Assembly: GCA_017859745.1 (NCBI GenBank)
Contig: JAFMML010000019.1
Span: 1-51,298 of the forward strand
Reading direction: 5' to 3'
Origin: Planctomycetota bacterium
GTDB lineage: Bacteria > Planctomycetota > Phycisphaerae > Phycisphaerales > SM1A02
Length of the DNA stretch: 51,298 nt
Shown here: positions 17,901-26,642 of the stretch, in pieces
How the letters are laid out: every line of letters begins with the position of its first letter
Numbering within the stretch: the first letter of the stretch is position 1
Notes under the pieces: model-generated
Seen by the model: only the letters and a program-made list of their open reading frames with translations
The model's database searches: none
What the model was told of the DNA's origin: nothing
Made by a program: the position numbers and the translations under genes

Positions 17901-18628
17901 GGCTGATCGCGACCAGCGGGATCTATCGGCAGACCGCGGCGGCGGACGCCGAATCGTGGTCGACCGATCCGGCCAACCGTCGTCTGGCCCGCGGGCCCCG
18001 CATGCGTCTCGATGCCGAGGTGATTCGGGATCTCGCGCTGTTCACCTCGGGCCTCCTCGTCGAGCGGCTCGGAGGACCGCCGGTGAAGCCGTACCAGCCC
18101 GACGGGGTCTGGGAGGCGGTGGCCTACGTCGGCAGCAACACGCAGAACTTCGCGCCCGACGACGGCGAGGCGCTGTACCGGCGTTCGCTCTACACCTTCT
18201 GGAAGCGCACGGCGCCGCCGCCCTCGATGGCGACCTTCGACGCGCCCAATCGCGAGAGCTGCGTCGTCGAGCGGGAGCGCACCAACACGCCGCTTGCGGC
18301 GCTGGTGCTGTGGAACGACGAGCAGTTCGTCGAGGCGGCGCGTCACCTCGGGGTGCGGATGCTGGAGGCCGGCGACGACGAGGCGGCCATCGACCGCGGG
18401 TTCCGTCTGGTGCTGAGCCGGTCGCCCAGCGCCGTCGAGGTCGCGTCGATGCAGGACGTGCTGCGCCGGGCTCGATCGGCCTACTTCACCGATCCCGAGG
18501 CGGCGGAGGCGCTGCTCGAGGTCGGGGCGACCCCGGCGTCGGATGCGTTCGAGGCGACCGAGCAGGCGGCGTTCGCGGTGCTCGGCAGCGTGCTGTTGAA
18601 CCTCGACGAGGCGATCAGCAAGGGATGA
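14993..18628 (+). CDS. Planctomycete cytochrome c protein with DUF1549 and DUF1553 domains
   Basis: 1211 residues from the ATG at 14993, which has GAGGAG at 14982-14987. A hydrophobic segment at 18-35 exports or anchors it. The planctomycete cytochrome c domain follows with heme motif CFQCH (67-71) and the LLMPP loop; DUF1549 covers about 170-390 and holds a second CxxCH (CAACH, 359-363); DUF1553 covers about 850-1180 ([44 protein letters not shown]). The unusually long insert between them (about 390-830) looks like a discoidin-type beta-sandwich with a further wing. The family always pairs with DUF1501 and is thought to act on the cell surface, perhaps in redox-linked polysaccharide breakdown; that role is not proven. 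Confidence 0.88.
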   Translation: MPQAARIATDRPRRGRTTLAIAVGVAVAGAVVAAGHRPMPSAGSAAGDRHEPLSYNRDVRPILSDHCFQCHGPDSAARKADLRLDVREDALRDRDGFKAIDLEHPGDSEILFRIHADDPQLLMPPAETKKPLTEAQKATLERWLREGAVYEPHWSLVPPEKVETPRISGPVSSANPIDAFVRADLEARGIDPAPPALPHAQLRRASLDLTGLPPSLEELDAFERDVASLGVDRAYAIAVDRLLASDRYGEHWARTWLDAARYGDTHGLHLDNERVMWPYRDWVVSALNANMPFDEFSIRQLAGDLLPDATLEDRVASGFVRCHVTTSEGGSINEEYYVKYAVDRTETFATIWLGMTAGCAACHDHKYDPLSQEEFYGLYAFFNSTAEAAMDGNAKAPPPVIKVPSPLERVRLEELDSRRAALATRRDGERVDADAAQAAWAADRHRELAGRWRPLTPSAVSARSGTTFSMLEDGVVLADSIEPAKDAYVWEGVIPEDLEAPLSALRLDAVEHPSLPLDGPGGGNGNGNFVLTEIVFEVAPPEADPSSSDSYAPVELVAASATWSQPTYPVANAIDGIVEGAPAARNGWAGLKDGDVGERSAIFVPRDASALVAGARLRATMRFESQYPSHQIGCFRLVGAADGGVVPLSWSPWRLAGPIKFESRADALQQGVAAAEDPAFAAVDLEWAAKPEFADGAVHPLPGGANQVHLLRRTVSSPAPRRVVLGIGSDDGVRVLLDGEIVHDNPAARGAALDQDRVELEIPEGVHELVLRITDFGGACGFAFRVIEESLGPEPLDVATALANAPERRREAERALLREHFRSHVWPEGVALGEEIEKIDAERTALDGRIPTTLVAAELEMPRPAHVLDRGEYDRPLGLVERHVPAVLPAMRDEHSRDRLGLAQWLFEPGHPLTSRVAVNRIWQRYFGTGLVETVEDFGSQGAMPSHPELLDFLATWFEDSEWDLKGLHRLIATSGIYRQTAAADAESWSTDPANRRLARGPRMRLDAEVIRDLALFTSGLLVERLGGPPVKPYQPDGVWEAVAYVGSNTQNFAPDDGEALYRRSLYTFWKRTAPPPSMATFDAPNRESCVVERERTNTPLAALVLWNDEQFVEAARHLGVRMLEAGDDEAAIDRGFRLVLSRSPSAVEVASMQDVLRRARSAYFTDPEAAEALLEVGATPASDAFEATEQAAFAVLGSVLLNLDEAISKG

Positions 18629-18668
18629 GGACCGAAGGGCCGCGGAGCCCGGCGACGAGGAGACGGCG

Positions 18669-20195
<1,527 letters not shown>

Positions 20196-20261
20196 CGCCG
20201 TCCCGCAGGTTCGAGCAGACTCGATCGGATTCGTGCGAATCCGATCGACGCACGACACGTG

Positions 20262-22019
20262 TCACTCCGCCCGGGTGCCCTGCATCCACTTGTCGGCGCA
20301 GCGGCCGCCGAGCTGGGCGGACATCTGTCCCTCGCGGACCTCGTAGTTGCCCGACCAGCGCCCCTTCGCGATGCGGCCGACCATCTCGACGAGGCGGTCC
20401 ATCTCCCGCTCGTCGTTGAAGAGTCCGATCGACGCTCGCACCGCTCCAGGACGCTCGGGTCCGAGGATGCGTCGCGCGTGGGGGTGCGCGCAGAAGCGTC
20501 CGTTGCGGACGGCGATGGCACCCTCCTCGCCAAGGATCGCCGCGGCGAGCATGTCCTCGACGCCTTCGATGTTGAAGGGGAGGATCGCCACGCGGTTCTC
20601 GAGTTCGGGAGGTCCGTAGAGCGTCACGCCCTCGATCGCCGACAGGCCGTCGATCGCCCTCCGCAGCAGGGCCATTTCGTGCTCGCGAACGCGGTCCATG
20701 CCGATGCGCATCAGCAGTTCCGCCATGGCGGCGAGGGCGACGATGCCGGCGACGTTCGGCGTGCCGCCCTGATGGCGGTCGGGGCTGGGCATGAAGACCA
20801 CGTCCTCGTCGCCCACGTCGCTGGCGGTGCCGCCGCCGGGGATCCAGGGCGGCGCAGCGTCCAGGACGGCACGGGGCCCGTAGACGAAGCCGGCGCCGAA
20901 GGGGGCGTACATCTTGTGCCCCGCGGCGACCACGAAGTCGATGTGGCCCTCGTCTTCGCTCGGTCGAACGTCGAGACGCTTGTGTGCGAGCAGCTGCGCC
21001 GCATCCACGCAGATCAGCGCCCCGTGCGCGTGGGCCATGCGTGCCAGTCGATCGAGATCGGGCGTCCACCCCGTCAGGTTGGCGGCGCCGGTGACCGCCA
21101 GCAGCTTGACGCGCGTCGACGTCAGGAGCGACTCGACGTGGTCGTAGTCCAGACGTCCCATCGCGTCGATCTCGGCCCGAAGCACTTCGCCGCGGCGACG
21201 GTGGGGCAGGTCGTTGGAGTGGTGCTCCATGCCCGTCACCACCACCGCGCCCTCGCGTTCGGCCATCACGTGGGCGACGAGGTCGCATCCCGCCGTGGTG
21301 TTGGGTGTGAAGACCACGCAGTCCCGATCGAGGTTGCCGCCCACGAACTCGGCGCAGATCTCGTAGCAGCGTTCGAATCGCAGCGTCGCCGAGCGGGCCA
21401 GCGCGTAGCCGGCGCGGTGGACGTTGGCGTACTCGTTCTCGAGGAACTCGGTGTGGATCCGAAGGATCGTGGCGGGGGGATGGGTGGTTGCCGCGTGGTC
21501 GAGGTACGCGAGGGTGCGGCTGGTGCCGCCCTGATCGACGCGGCAGCCCGCGATCGGGAAGTCGGCGCGAATGCTCTCCCAGTCCGCGGGATCCAGCGGG
21601 CCGACGTCCCGGGCGACGCCCGGCCGGTCCCGCGTCGCCGCGAACCGCTCGACGGGATGACCGGCGCCCGACCACGCGTCGATGCCGCCGGCGAGGCTCG
21701 CGACGTGCCGATATCCCATCCGACGCAGGGCGATCGCAGCCAGGGCGGCCCGGTTGCCGGCCTCGCAGTGGACGCAGATCGGCCGGTCGCGGTCGGGGCA
21801 GATGAACTGGACCTCCCGCTCGAGGAGCCCCCGCGGAAGATGAATCGAGTTGGGGATCGTGCCCGCCGCCAGTTCCTCGCGCTCGCGAACGTCGAGCAGG
21901 ACTCCATCCCAGCCCGAGGCGCGACGATCGGCGAACGCGTCCGGCGAGAGCTCCTCGATCTCGGCACGGGCCTCCGCGACGAGTTCGTCGTAGGACTTGG
22001 CGGCAGGGTGGTCGGTCAT
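20262..22019 (-). CDS. Rhodanese-cysteine desulfurase (SufS-like) fusion
   Basis: 585 residues from the ATG at 22019 (MTDHPAAKS). Residues 10-125 are a rhodanese domain with active-site loop CEAGNR, Cys85. Residues 145-560 are a class V PLP-dependent desulfurase: VDAAQ (Asp339 pairs with the PLP ring), AGHKMYAPFG with the PLP-binding Lys369, and VRNGRFCAHP, which places Cys510 where SufS carries its persulfide cysteine. Both sulfur-handling cysteines are intact. The desulfurase would take sulfur from cysteine and the fused rhodanese could receive it, avoiding a separate SufE-like carrier. No suf or isc genes are adjacent. There is no Shine-Dalgarno; TACGAT (minus strand, 22054-22049) may be its -10 box. 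Confidence 0.85.
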   Translation of the reverse strand: MTDHPAAKSYDELVAEARAEIEELSPDAFADRRASGWDGVLLDVREREELAAGTIPNSIHLPRGLLEREVQFICPDRDRPICVHCEAGNRAALAAIALRRMGYRHVASLAGGIDAWSGAGHPVERFAATRDRPGVARDVGPLDPADWESIRADFPIAGCRVDQGGTSRTLAYLDHAATTHPPATILRIHTEFLENEYANVHRAGYALARSATLRFERCYEICAEFVGGNLDRDCVVFTPNTTAGCDLVAHVMAEREGAVVVTGMEHHSNDLPHRRRGEVLRAEIDAMGRLDYDHVESLLTSTRVKLLAVTGAANLTGWTPDLDRLARMAHAHGALICVDAAQLLAHKRLDVRPSEDEGHIDFVVAAGHKMYAPFGAGFVYGPRAVLDAAPPWIPGGGTASDVGDEDVVFMPSPDRHQGGTPNVAGIVALAAMAELLMRIGMDRVREHEMALLRRAIDGLSAIEGVTLYGPPELENRVAILPFNIEGVEDMLAAAILGEEGAIAVRNGRFCAHPHARRILGPERPGAVRASIGLFNDEREMDRLVEMVGRIAKGRWSGNYEVREGQMSAQLGGRCADKWMQGTRAE

Positions 22020-22155
22020 GGGGGAAGCCTGCGGGGGCGGAACCGCACATCGTACGAGGTTCAGGCCGGGCCTCGAGGGGCCGATCGGAGATCGGGGGCC
22101 TCGACGTGGATGAGGCGTTTCCGCATGGGGTGGTGGGCGACCGATTCGCGTCACT

Positions 22156-22161
22156 TATGCT
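22156..22161 (+). promoter_or_regulatory. -10-like box placed for a leaderless transcript
   Basis: TATGCT ends seven bases before the ATG at 22169, so transcription would begin at or next to the start codon. No Shine-Dalgarno is present. This spacing is the reason for choosing 22169 over the in-frame ATGs at 22157 and 22106. Confidence 0.45.
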
Positions 22162-22168
22162 GCATGGA

Positions 22169-23746
22169 ATGCCTGAACGTCCTCACCCGCTGACGTTGCC
22201 GACGCTGTATGCACGGGGGGCGCGGGTCGCTCCGGAATCCACGGTGGTCGCGGCGATGCCTGACGGCCCGCGCCGCCGCTGCTGGCCGGAGGTCCTCGCC
22301 GCGGCCGAACGGACCGCGGCGGCACTCGCCGACGCGGGGATCGGTCGGGGACGGTCCGTCGGGACGCTGCTCTGGAACGAGCACGCCCACCTCGACCTGG
22401 CGTTGGCGGCGCCGATGGCGGGGGCGGCCCTGCATCCGGCGAACCCCCGACTCTCCGACGCCGATCTGGAGTGGACCATTCGCGCAGCGGGAGATCGGAT
22501 CGTCGTCTTCGATGCGGAGTTCGAGACGCGGGTGCGCGATCTCGCCGCGCGCCTGCCCGAGGTCGAACGCTGGATTCGGGTCGGGGACGGCACGTTCGGC
22601 GAGTCGTGGGCGGCGTTCGTCGAGGGTGCGCCGTCGTCGTTCGACGCTCCTTCGATCGACGAGAACGATCCGATGGCGATCTGCTTCACCAGCGGCACCA
22701 CCGGCCATCCCAAGGAGGTCGTCTACACGCACCGGTCCTCCTACGTGCACACGCTGGGTCTCGCGCTCACCGACACCATGCACCTCTCCGGCACCGACAC
22801 GGCGCTCGCCGTGGTGCCGATCTTCCACGCGATCTCGTGGGGGCTGCCGTACGCCGCGGCGATGCTGGGATCGCGGCTGGTGCTGCCGCATCGGCGCACT
22901 GCGCCGGAGGATCTCCTCGATCTGATCGACTCCGAGTCGGTGACCGTCGCGGTCGGCGTGCCGGTGGTCTGGGCCGGCGTGATGCAGGCGGTGCTGCGCG
23001 ATCCAAGGCGGTGGCGGTGCCGTCATCTGCGGCGGGTGGTCTGCGGCGGCGGGGCGCCGAATCTCGAGATGATCGAGTTCTTCCGCGTGAAGTTCGGGGC
23101 GGAACTCATCCACAGCTGGGGCATGACCGAGATCAACCCCGTCGGCACCATGGGTCGGCACGCCGCGACGCCGGAGGAAGCCGCGCTCGAGCCGGTCGAG
23201 GCGCAGGCGATCGCCTTGAAGGCGGGACGGCCGTTGCCCATGCTCGAGGTCGAGATCGTGGACGAGGCTGGATCGGTCTTGCCACACGACGACGAAGCGG
23301 CGGGATCGCTGGTGGTCCGCGGGCCGACGGTTCGGGGCGGCTTCGCTGCGGACGATCCCGAGTCGCTGCCGGGCGGATGGATGAGGACCGGCGACGTCGC
23401 CTCGATCGACGACCGCGGCCGGGTGACCATTCGCGATCGCGAGAAGGACCTGATCCGATCGGGCAGCGAGTGGATCAGCTCGCTTGCGCTCGAACGTCTG
23501 ATCGGCGCGATGCCCGAGGTCGCGTTGGTCGCCGTCGTGGCTCGGCCCGACCCCAAGTGGGAGGAGCGACCGGTGGCGGTGGTCGAACTGGCCCGAGGCG
23601 CATCGCTCGATCTCGAGACGCTGAGGACTCGGCTCGCCGCCACCCTTCCGAAGTGGCAGTTGCCCGACGATCTCCTCGTCCGCGAGATCCCCCTGACCGG
23701 AACCGGGAAGATGGACAAGAGGGCGTTGCGAGAATCGCTCGCGTAG
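22169..23746 (+). CDS. Acyl-CoA synthetase / AMP-dependent ligase
   Basis: 525 residues (MPERPHPLTLPTLYARGA). It activates a carboxylic acid, probably a fatty acid, as acyl-AMP and then as acyl-CoA. The core ATP loop is CFTSGTTGHPKE at about 172-183; then HSWGMTEINP (A5), GWMRTGDVASID (A7), DREKDLIRSGSEWISS (A8) and the catalytic lysine in TGTGKMDKRAL (A10, about 513). The layout and length match medium/long-chain fatty acyl-CoA ligases. Divergent from the rhodanese-SufS gene. Chain-length preference cannot be read from sequence. Followed by a composite extragenic repeat element. Confidence 0.85.
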   Translation: MPERPHPLTLPTLYARGARVAPESTVVAAMPDGPRRRCWPEVLAAAERTAAALADAGIGRGRSVGTLLWNEHAHLDLALAAPMAGAALHPANPRLSDADLEWTIRAAGDRIVVFDAEFETRVRDLAARLPEVERWIRVGDGTFGESWAAFVEGAPSSFDAPSIDENDPMAICFTSGTTGHPKEVVYTHRSSYVHTLGLALTDTMHLSGTDTALAVVPIFHAISWGLPYAAAMLGSRLVLPHRRTAPEDLLDLIDSESVTVAVGVPVVWAGVMQAVLRDPRRWRCRHLRRVVCGGGAPNLEMIEFFRVKFGAELIHSWGMTEINPVGTMGRHAATPEEAALEPVEAQAIALKAGRPLPMLEVEIVDEAGSVLPHDDEAAGSLVVRGPTVRGGFAADDPESLPGGWMRTGDVASIDDRGRVTIRDREKDLIRSGSEWISSLALERLIGAMPEVALVAVVARPDPKWEERPVAVVELARGASLDLETLRTRLAATLPKWQLPDDLLVREIPLTGTGKMDKRALRESLA

Positions 23747-23786
23747 GGAGGGCGGGCGCAGCGCTGCGCTCGCGATCGGCAGGGGT

Positions 23787-23888
23787 CCTCGCGAAGCGAG
23801 GCGTCGACCGGCTCCCGCATCGGGCGCCCGCCCGACGTGCGACGCGGCACCCGTCCGACACGTCCGACATGTCCGACATGTCCGCCTC
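23787..23888 (+). repeat. Composite extragenic repeat element, copy A
   Basis: Starts with hairpin CCTCGCGAAGCGAGG (23787-23801; 6-bp stem, GAA loop) and ends with 9-nt tandem units GTCCGACAC, GTCCGACAT, GTCCGACAT and GTCCGCCTC (23853-23888), with GACGCGG between. The same order of parts is found in reverse orientation at 36294-36393. It lies in the convergent gap (23747-23964) between the acyl-CoA synthetase and the PadR-partner membrane protein. No coding sense. Confidence 0.8.
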
Positions 23889-23941
23889 CGTCGGACTCGA
23901 ACGTCTGCCGCGAAGTCGGGAAGGCAATCGCAGCCGTCCGC

Positions 23942-23956
23942 CCTCGCGAAGCGAGG
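23942..23956 (-). terminator. Extra copy of the CCTCGCGAAGCGAGG hairpin after the membrane protein gene
   Basis: The identical 15-mer recurs eight bases beyond the stop codon of the minus-strand membrane protein gene. It pairs as CCTCGC/GCGAGG with a 3-base loop. There is no T-run, so it may be a 3'-end stabiliser or a Rho-assisted stop. Confidence 0.45.
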
Positions 23957-23964
23957 CGGAGGGC

Positions 23965-26103
23965 TCAGTCCGTCGGATCGTCGGAGGCGGAGGTGTCCAT
24001 CGCCTGCGGCTCGAAGGTGCCGAGTCCCCACTGCACGAGGATGCGGTCGCCCTGAGGCACGTCGCCACGCGCGACGAACCGAAGGAACGGAGAGTCGCCT
24101 TCGTCGTCGCGGCGACGCACCACCGGCACGCCGTCGACCAGCCGGTACTCGCCGTCGGCTCTCGATTCCTCCGTCACGCCTTCGAGATCCTCCGCGACGA
24201 GATCATCCAACGACGTGGGCCACATGTCGCTGCGATCTCGATGCCGAAGCACCGCGGTCCGGAGCGTTGGTCGTCGAGCGGACGAGGTGGGCGTGCGAAT
24301 CCGGGGAGCGTTCGCCATCTGCAGCGTGTCGGCGTTGGAGATCTGGCGAAACGGCGTCCCGAGATCGTCCAGGCCATCCGGGCCGACCGACCAGATCCGC
24401 GGACCGTCCGGGCCGACTTCATAGCCGTACGGCAGTTCGGTCTCGGGATCGGAAGGGACGCGCGACAACTGCCCCGGGACGAGTCGACCGAGATCGTCGG
24501 GCCAGGTCCCGCGGCCTCGTCGGAAGCGCTCCAGGGCGATCGCCAGCGCCGCCGCATCGAGGTCGAACCGCTGTGCCGTCAACGTGTCGATGGCGCTGCC
24601 CACCGCCGGAAGAAGCAGCCCCAGCACGAGGTTGCCGCCCATGAAGACGCCACGCCCGGAGGTCTCGGGCATGATCTCCCGCTCGACCTCTTCGATGCTG
24701 CGGCGGAGATCCCACCACGGTCGACTGCCGTCCTCCTCGAGCGCGGCCACCCAGCGGTCGTACTGGGCCATGGTCTCGGCGCGCCCCGGTGCGAGATAGG
24801 CCAGTGGACCCACGGCGAGTGCCACGGCGCCGATTCCTTCGCCACGATCGGCGGGAGACATGTCCACCAACGGCATGAACTCCGAGAACGCCCAGGGAAT
24901 GAACACGCCGTCGCCCGCGCCGTCGTCGGAGTACATCCGCTGGACCACGTCCTCGAACATGAGACGTTCGATCGAGAGGTCGATTCGCAGGGAGCGTTCG
25001 GGCACGGCGGCGACGGCGTCGGCCAGTCGCTGCAACGACGCCTCGTCGAAGCGTTCGCTGCTGCGTTCGAGCATCGCGACGATCGCCCGGCACGCCTGCA
25101 CGCGGATCGACGCCGCGACGAGTTGCCCGATGAGGGTGTGGTCCTCCTCGGCGTGGCGGGCGACGCCGAACATCGCCGCGAGGTTCGCGGCGGCGCGGGA
25201 CGGATCACGCTGCTCCTCGGCCAGCCGGGCGTCCGCCTCGAGGAGGCGGGTCGCGGCTCGAAGTTCCGAGAGCTGGGGCAGCAGCAGCGACAGCAGCAGA
25301 TTGCCGGGCCCCTCTCGGACGTCGAGCCCGTCGGGGCCTCCCATCGGTGGCGGCGTTCCGAAGTAGATCCGTTCGGCCTCGTCGGCCTGCGACGGATCGG
25401 TGATCGGCGCACGGCCCAGTGCGGATCGGTTCGCGGCCCGCCGCAGCACGTCGAGATCGCTCGATCGGGACTCGAGGATCCGGCGAACGTCCACTGGTTC
25501 GATGTCGCTGCCGTAGGCATCGGTCGAGACCACGCCGTCGAAGCCCTCTTCCCCATGGGCGAAGCGGTCGAGCGTCTCGACGAAGGCATCGCGTCGTTCC
25601 ACCGTGCCGAAGGGGTCGTCGCGGCCGCCGATCCGATGCTCGGACCGGAGCCACGCGAGGCTCTCGAGATACAGCGGCCAGGCCGGCGAGTCGGTCCGGG
25701 GCAGTTGCGATCGATACCTCTCGATCGGATCGAAGGCGATCGTGGGTCGAAGTCCCGCCACGTGGATCGCCACCGCGAGGTACCCCGCCACGACGACGGC
25801 GATGCCGAGACCGCCGATCTGCAGCGTGCGCCGCAGACCGCGATCGAGCACGCTCCGCTTGGCGATGGCGCCATGCCGAAGCTCCCGCGCGGAAACCTTG
25901 GGATCGCCGAAGGCCTCGACGAGTTGTTCGGCGGTACGACCGCGGGCCAGGCCATCGCGAAAGTGGGCCTCGAGTTCGGCGGCGATCTCCGACTTCTCGC
26001 GCCGTCGAAGGCGGGTCCGTCTCACCACCGACCCGACCAGCGACGCGAGCGGCGGCGGAAGCGCCTCTTCGATCGGGCGCGCCTGATCGCGCGGCGGCGT
26101 CAT
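23965..26103 (-). CDS. PadR-linked membrane protein with N-terminal HAAS/permease-prefix-type domain
   Basis: 712 residues from the ATG at 26103, which overlaps the stop of padR (ATGA), so both are made together. Residues 25-75 (RREKSEIAAELEAHFRDGLARGRTAEQLVEAFGDPKVSARELR) match the short helical domain usually found in membrane proteins encoded next to PadR regulators. One membrane segment lies at about 90-115 (IGGLGIAVVVAGYLAVAIHVAG); the remaining 600 residues should be outside the cytoplasm, mostly helical, with a second hydrophobic patch near 500-525. The C-terminal part resembles the Gly/Pro/Asp-rich ends of planctomycete proteins such as type II secretion pseudopilins (PYGYEVGPDGPRIWSVGPDG). 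Function unknown; possibly a sensor. Confidence 0.7.
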   Translation of the reverse strand: MTPPRDQARPIEEALPPPLASLVGSVVRRTRLRRREKSEIAAELEAHFRDGLARGRTAEQLVEAFGDPKVSARELRHGAIAKRSVLDRGLRRTLQIGGLGIAVVVAGYLAVAIHVAGLRPTIAFDPIERYRSQLPRTDSPAWPLYLESLAWLRSEHRIGGRDDPFGTVERRDAFVETLDRFAHGEEGFDGVVSTDAYGSDIEPVDVRRILESRSSDLDVLRRAANRSALGRAPITDPSQADEAERIYFGTPPPMGGPDGLDVREGPGNLLLSLLLPQLSELRAATRLLEADARLAEEQRDPSRAAANLAAMFGVARHAEEDHTLIGQLVAASIRVQACRAIVAMLERSSERFDEASLQRLADAVAAVPERSLRIDLSIERLMFEDVVQRMYSDDGAGDGVFIPWAFSEFMPLVDMSPADRGEGIGAVALAVGPLAYLAPGRAETMAQYDRWVAALEEDGSRPWWDLRRSIEEVEREIMPETSGRGVFMGGNLVLGLLLPAVGSAIDTLTAQRFDLDAAALAIALERFRRGRGTWPDDLGRLVPGQLSRVPSDPETELPYGYEVGPDGPRIWSVGPDGLDDLGTPFRQISNADTLQMANAPRIRTPTSSARRPTLRTAVLRHRDRSDMWPTSLDDLVAEDLEGVTEESRADGEYRLVDGVPVVRRRDDEGDSPFLRFVARGDVPQGDRILVQWGLGTFEPQAMDTSASDDPTD

Positions 26104-26513
26104 GGCCGCAGCCCGTTCGAAGGGGCCAGCCCGGCGGTCGGGATGGCAAGGCGGTATTCGAGAGCTCGTGCCGGATCTGCGGCGAGGCGACCGACGATGC
26201 CCAGCTGTCGCATCGCTCCGGTGACGGCGTTCCACTGGGCGGTATCCGCCGCAAGACGCCGCTTGCCGGTCCCCGTCAGTCGGTAGTACTTGCGGCCGCG
26301 GGGGCCCGAGTCGTCCCAGCGACTTGCGACGAGGCCCTTGCCCTCGAGGTTGTAGAGCATGGGGTAGAGCGTCGACTGGCCCATCGCCAGGACGCCGTCG
26401 GTGCGCTGTTCAAGGGCCTCGACGAGTTCGTATCCGTACATCTCCCGACGCTCGAGCAGCTTCAGGACCGCGACGGGGCCGGCACCGCGCATGAGTTCAC
26501 GATCGAGGGGCAT
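26100..26513 (-). CDS. PadR family transcriptional regulator
   Basis: 137 residues. The ATG at 26513 (MPLDRELMRGAG) is chosen over one at 26546 because GGAG lies seven bases upstream and the start fits the family. PadR-type winged helix at about 5-95: LKLLERREMYGYELVEAL, then STLYPMLYNLEGKGLVASRW for DNA contact and GRKYYRLTGTGKRRL for the wing. A short C-terminal helix gives dimerisation. It overlaps the downstream membrane protein gene by four bases. An inverted repeat CTATG-N5-CATAG at 26534-26548 just upstream is a likely self-regulation site. Ligand unknown. Confidence 0.9.
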   Translation of the reverse strand: MPLDRELMRGAGPVAVLKLLERREMYGYELVEALEQRTDGVLAMGQSTLYPMLYNLEGKGLVASRWDDSGPRGRKYYRLTGTGKRRLAADTAQWNAVTGAMRQLGIVGRLAADPARALEYRLAIPTAGLAPSNGLRP

Positions 26514-26533
26514 GGGGGGCTCCACGGGGGACG

Positions 26534-26550
26534 CTATGCGAGACATAGTA
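26534..26550 (-). promoter_or_regulatory. Inverted repeat and -10 box before padR
   Basis: CTATG (26534-26538) and CATAG (26544-26548) form an inverted repeat with 5-base spacing. On the minus strand TACTAT (26550-26545) overlaps it and would serve as a -10 box 32 bases before the padR ATG. A repressor bound here would block the polymerase, the usual arrangement for PadR autoregulation. Confidence 0.5.
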
Positions 26551-26575
26551 TGCCGAGAGAGGGCGATGTTGGGGC

Positions 26576-26631
26576 GGGCGTCCGTCTGACTTGTCGGACT
26601 TGTCGGACTCTGTCGGACCTGTCGGACGCCC
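26576..26631 (-). repeat. 9-nt repeat array bracketed by an inverted repeat
   Basis: Five units (GTCTGACTT, GTCGGACTT, GTCGGACTCT, GTCGGACCT, GTCGGACGC) fill 26584-26629. A perfect 9-bp inverted repeat, GGGCGTCCG at 26576-26584 and CGGACGCCC at 26623-26631, encloses them and could form a stem 12 bases after the squalene-hopene cyclase stop codon. Related to the elements near 23.8 and 36.3 kb. Confidence 0.75.
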
Positions 26632-26642
26632 GTCCGCTGCAG

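Noticed and set aside
23853-23888. 9-nt arrays as a CRISPR or coding signal
   Set aside because: The units are too short, are directly adjacent with no spacers, and no cas gene is present. The translated SDM-type tripeptide repeats in these frames have no start signals.
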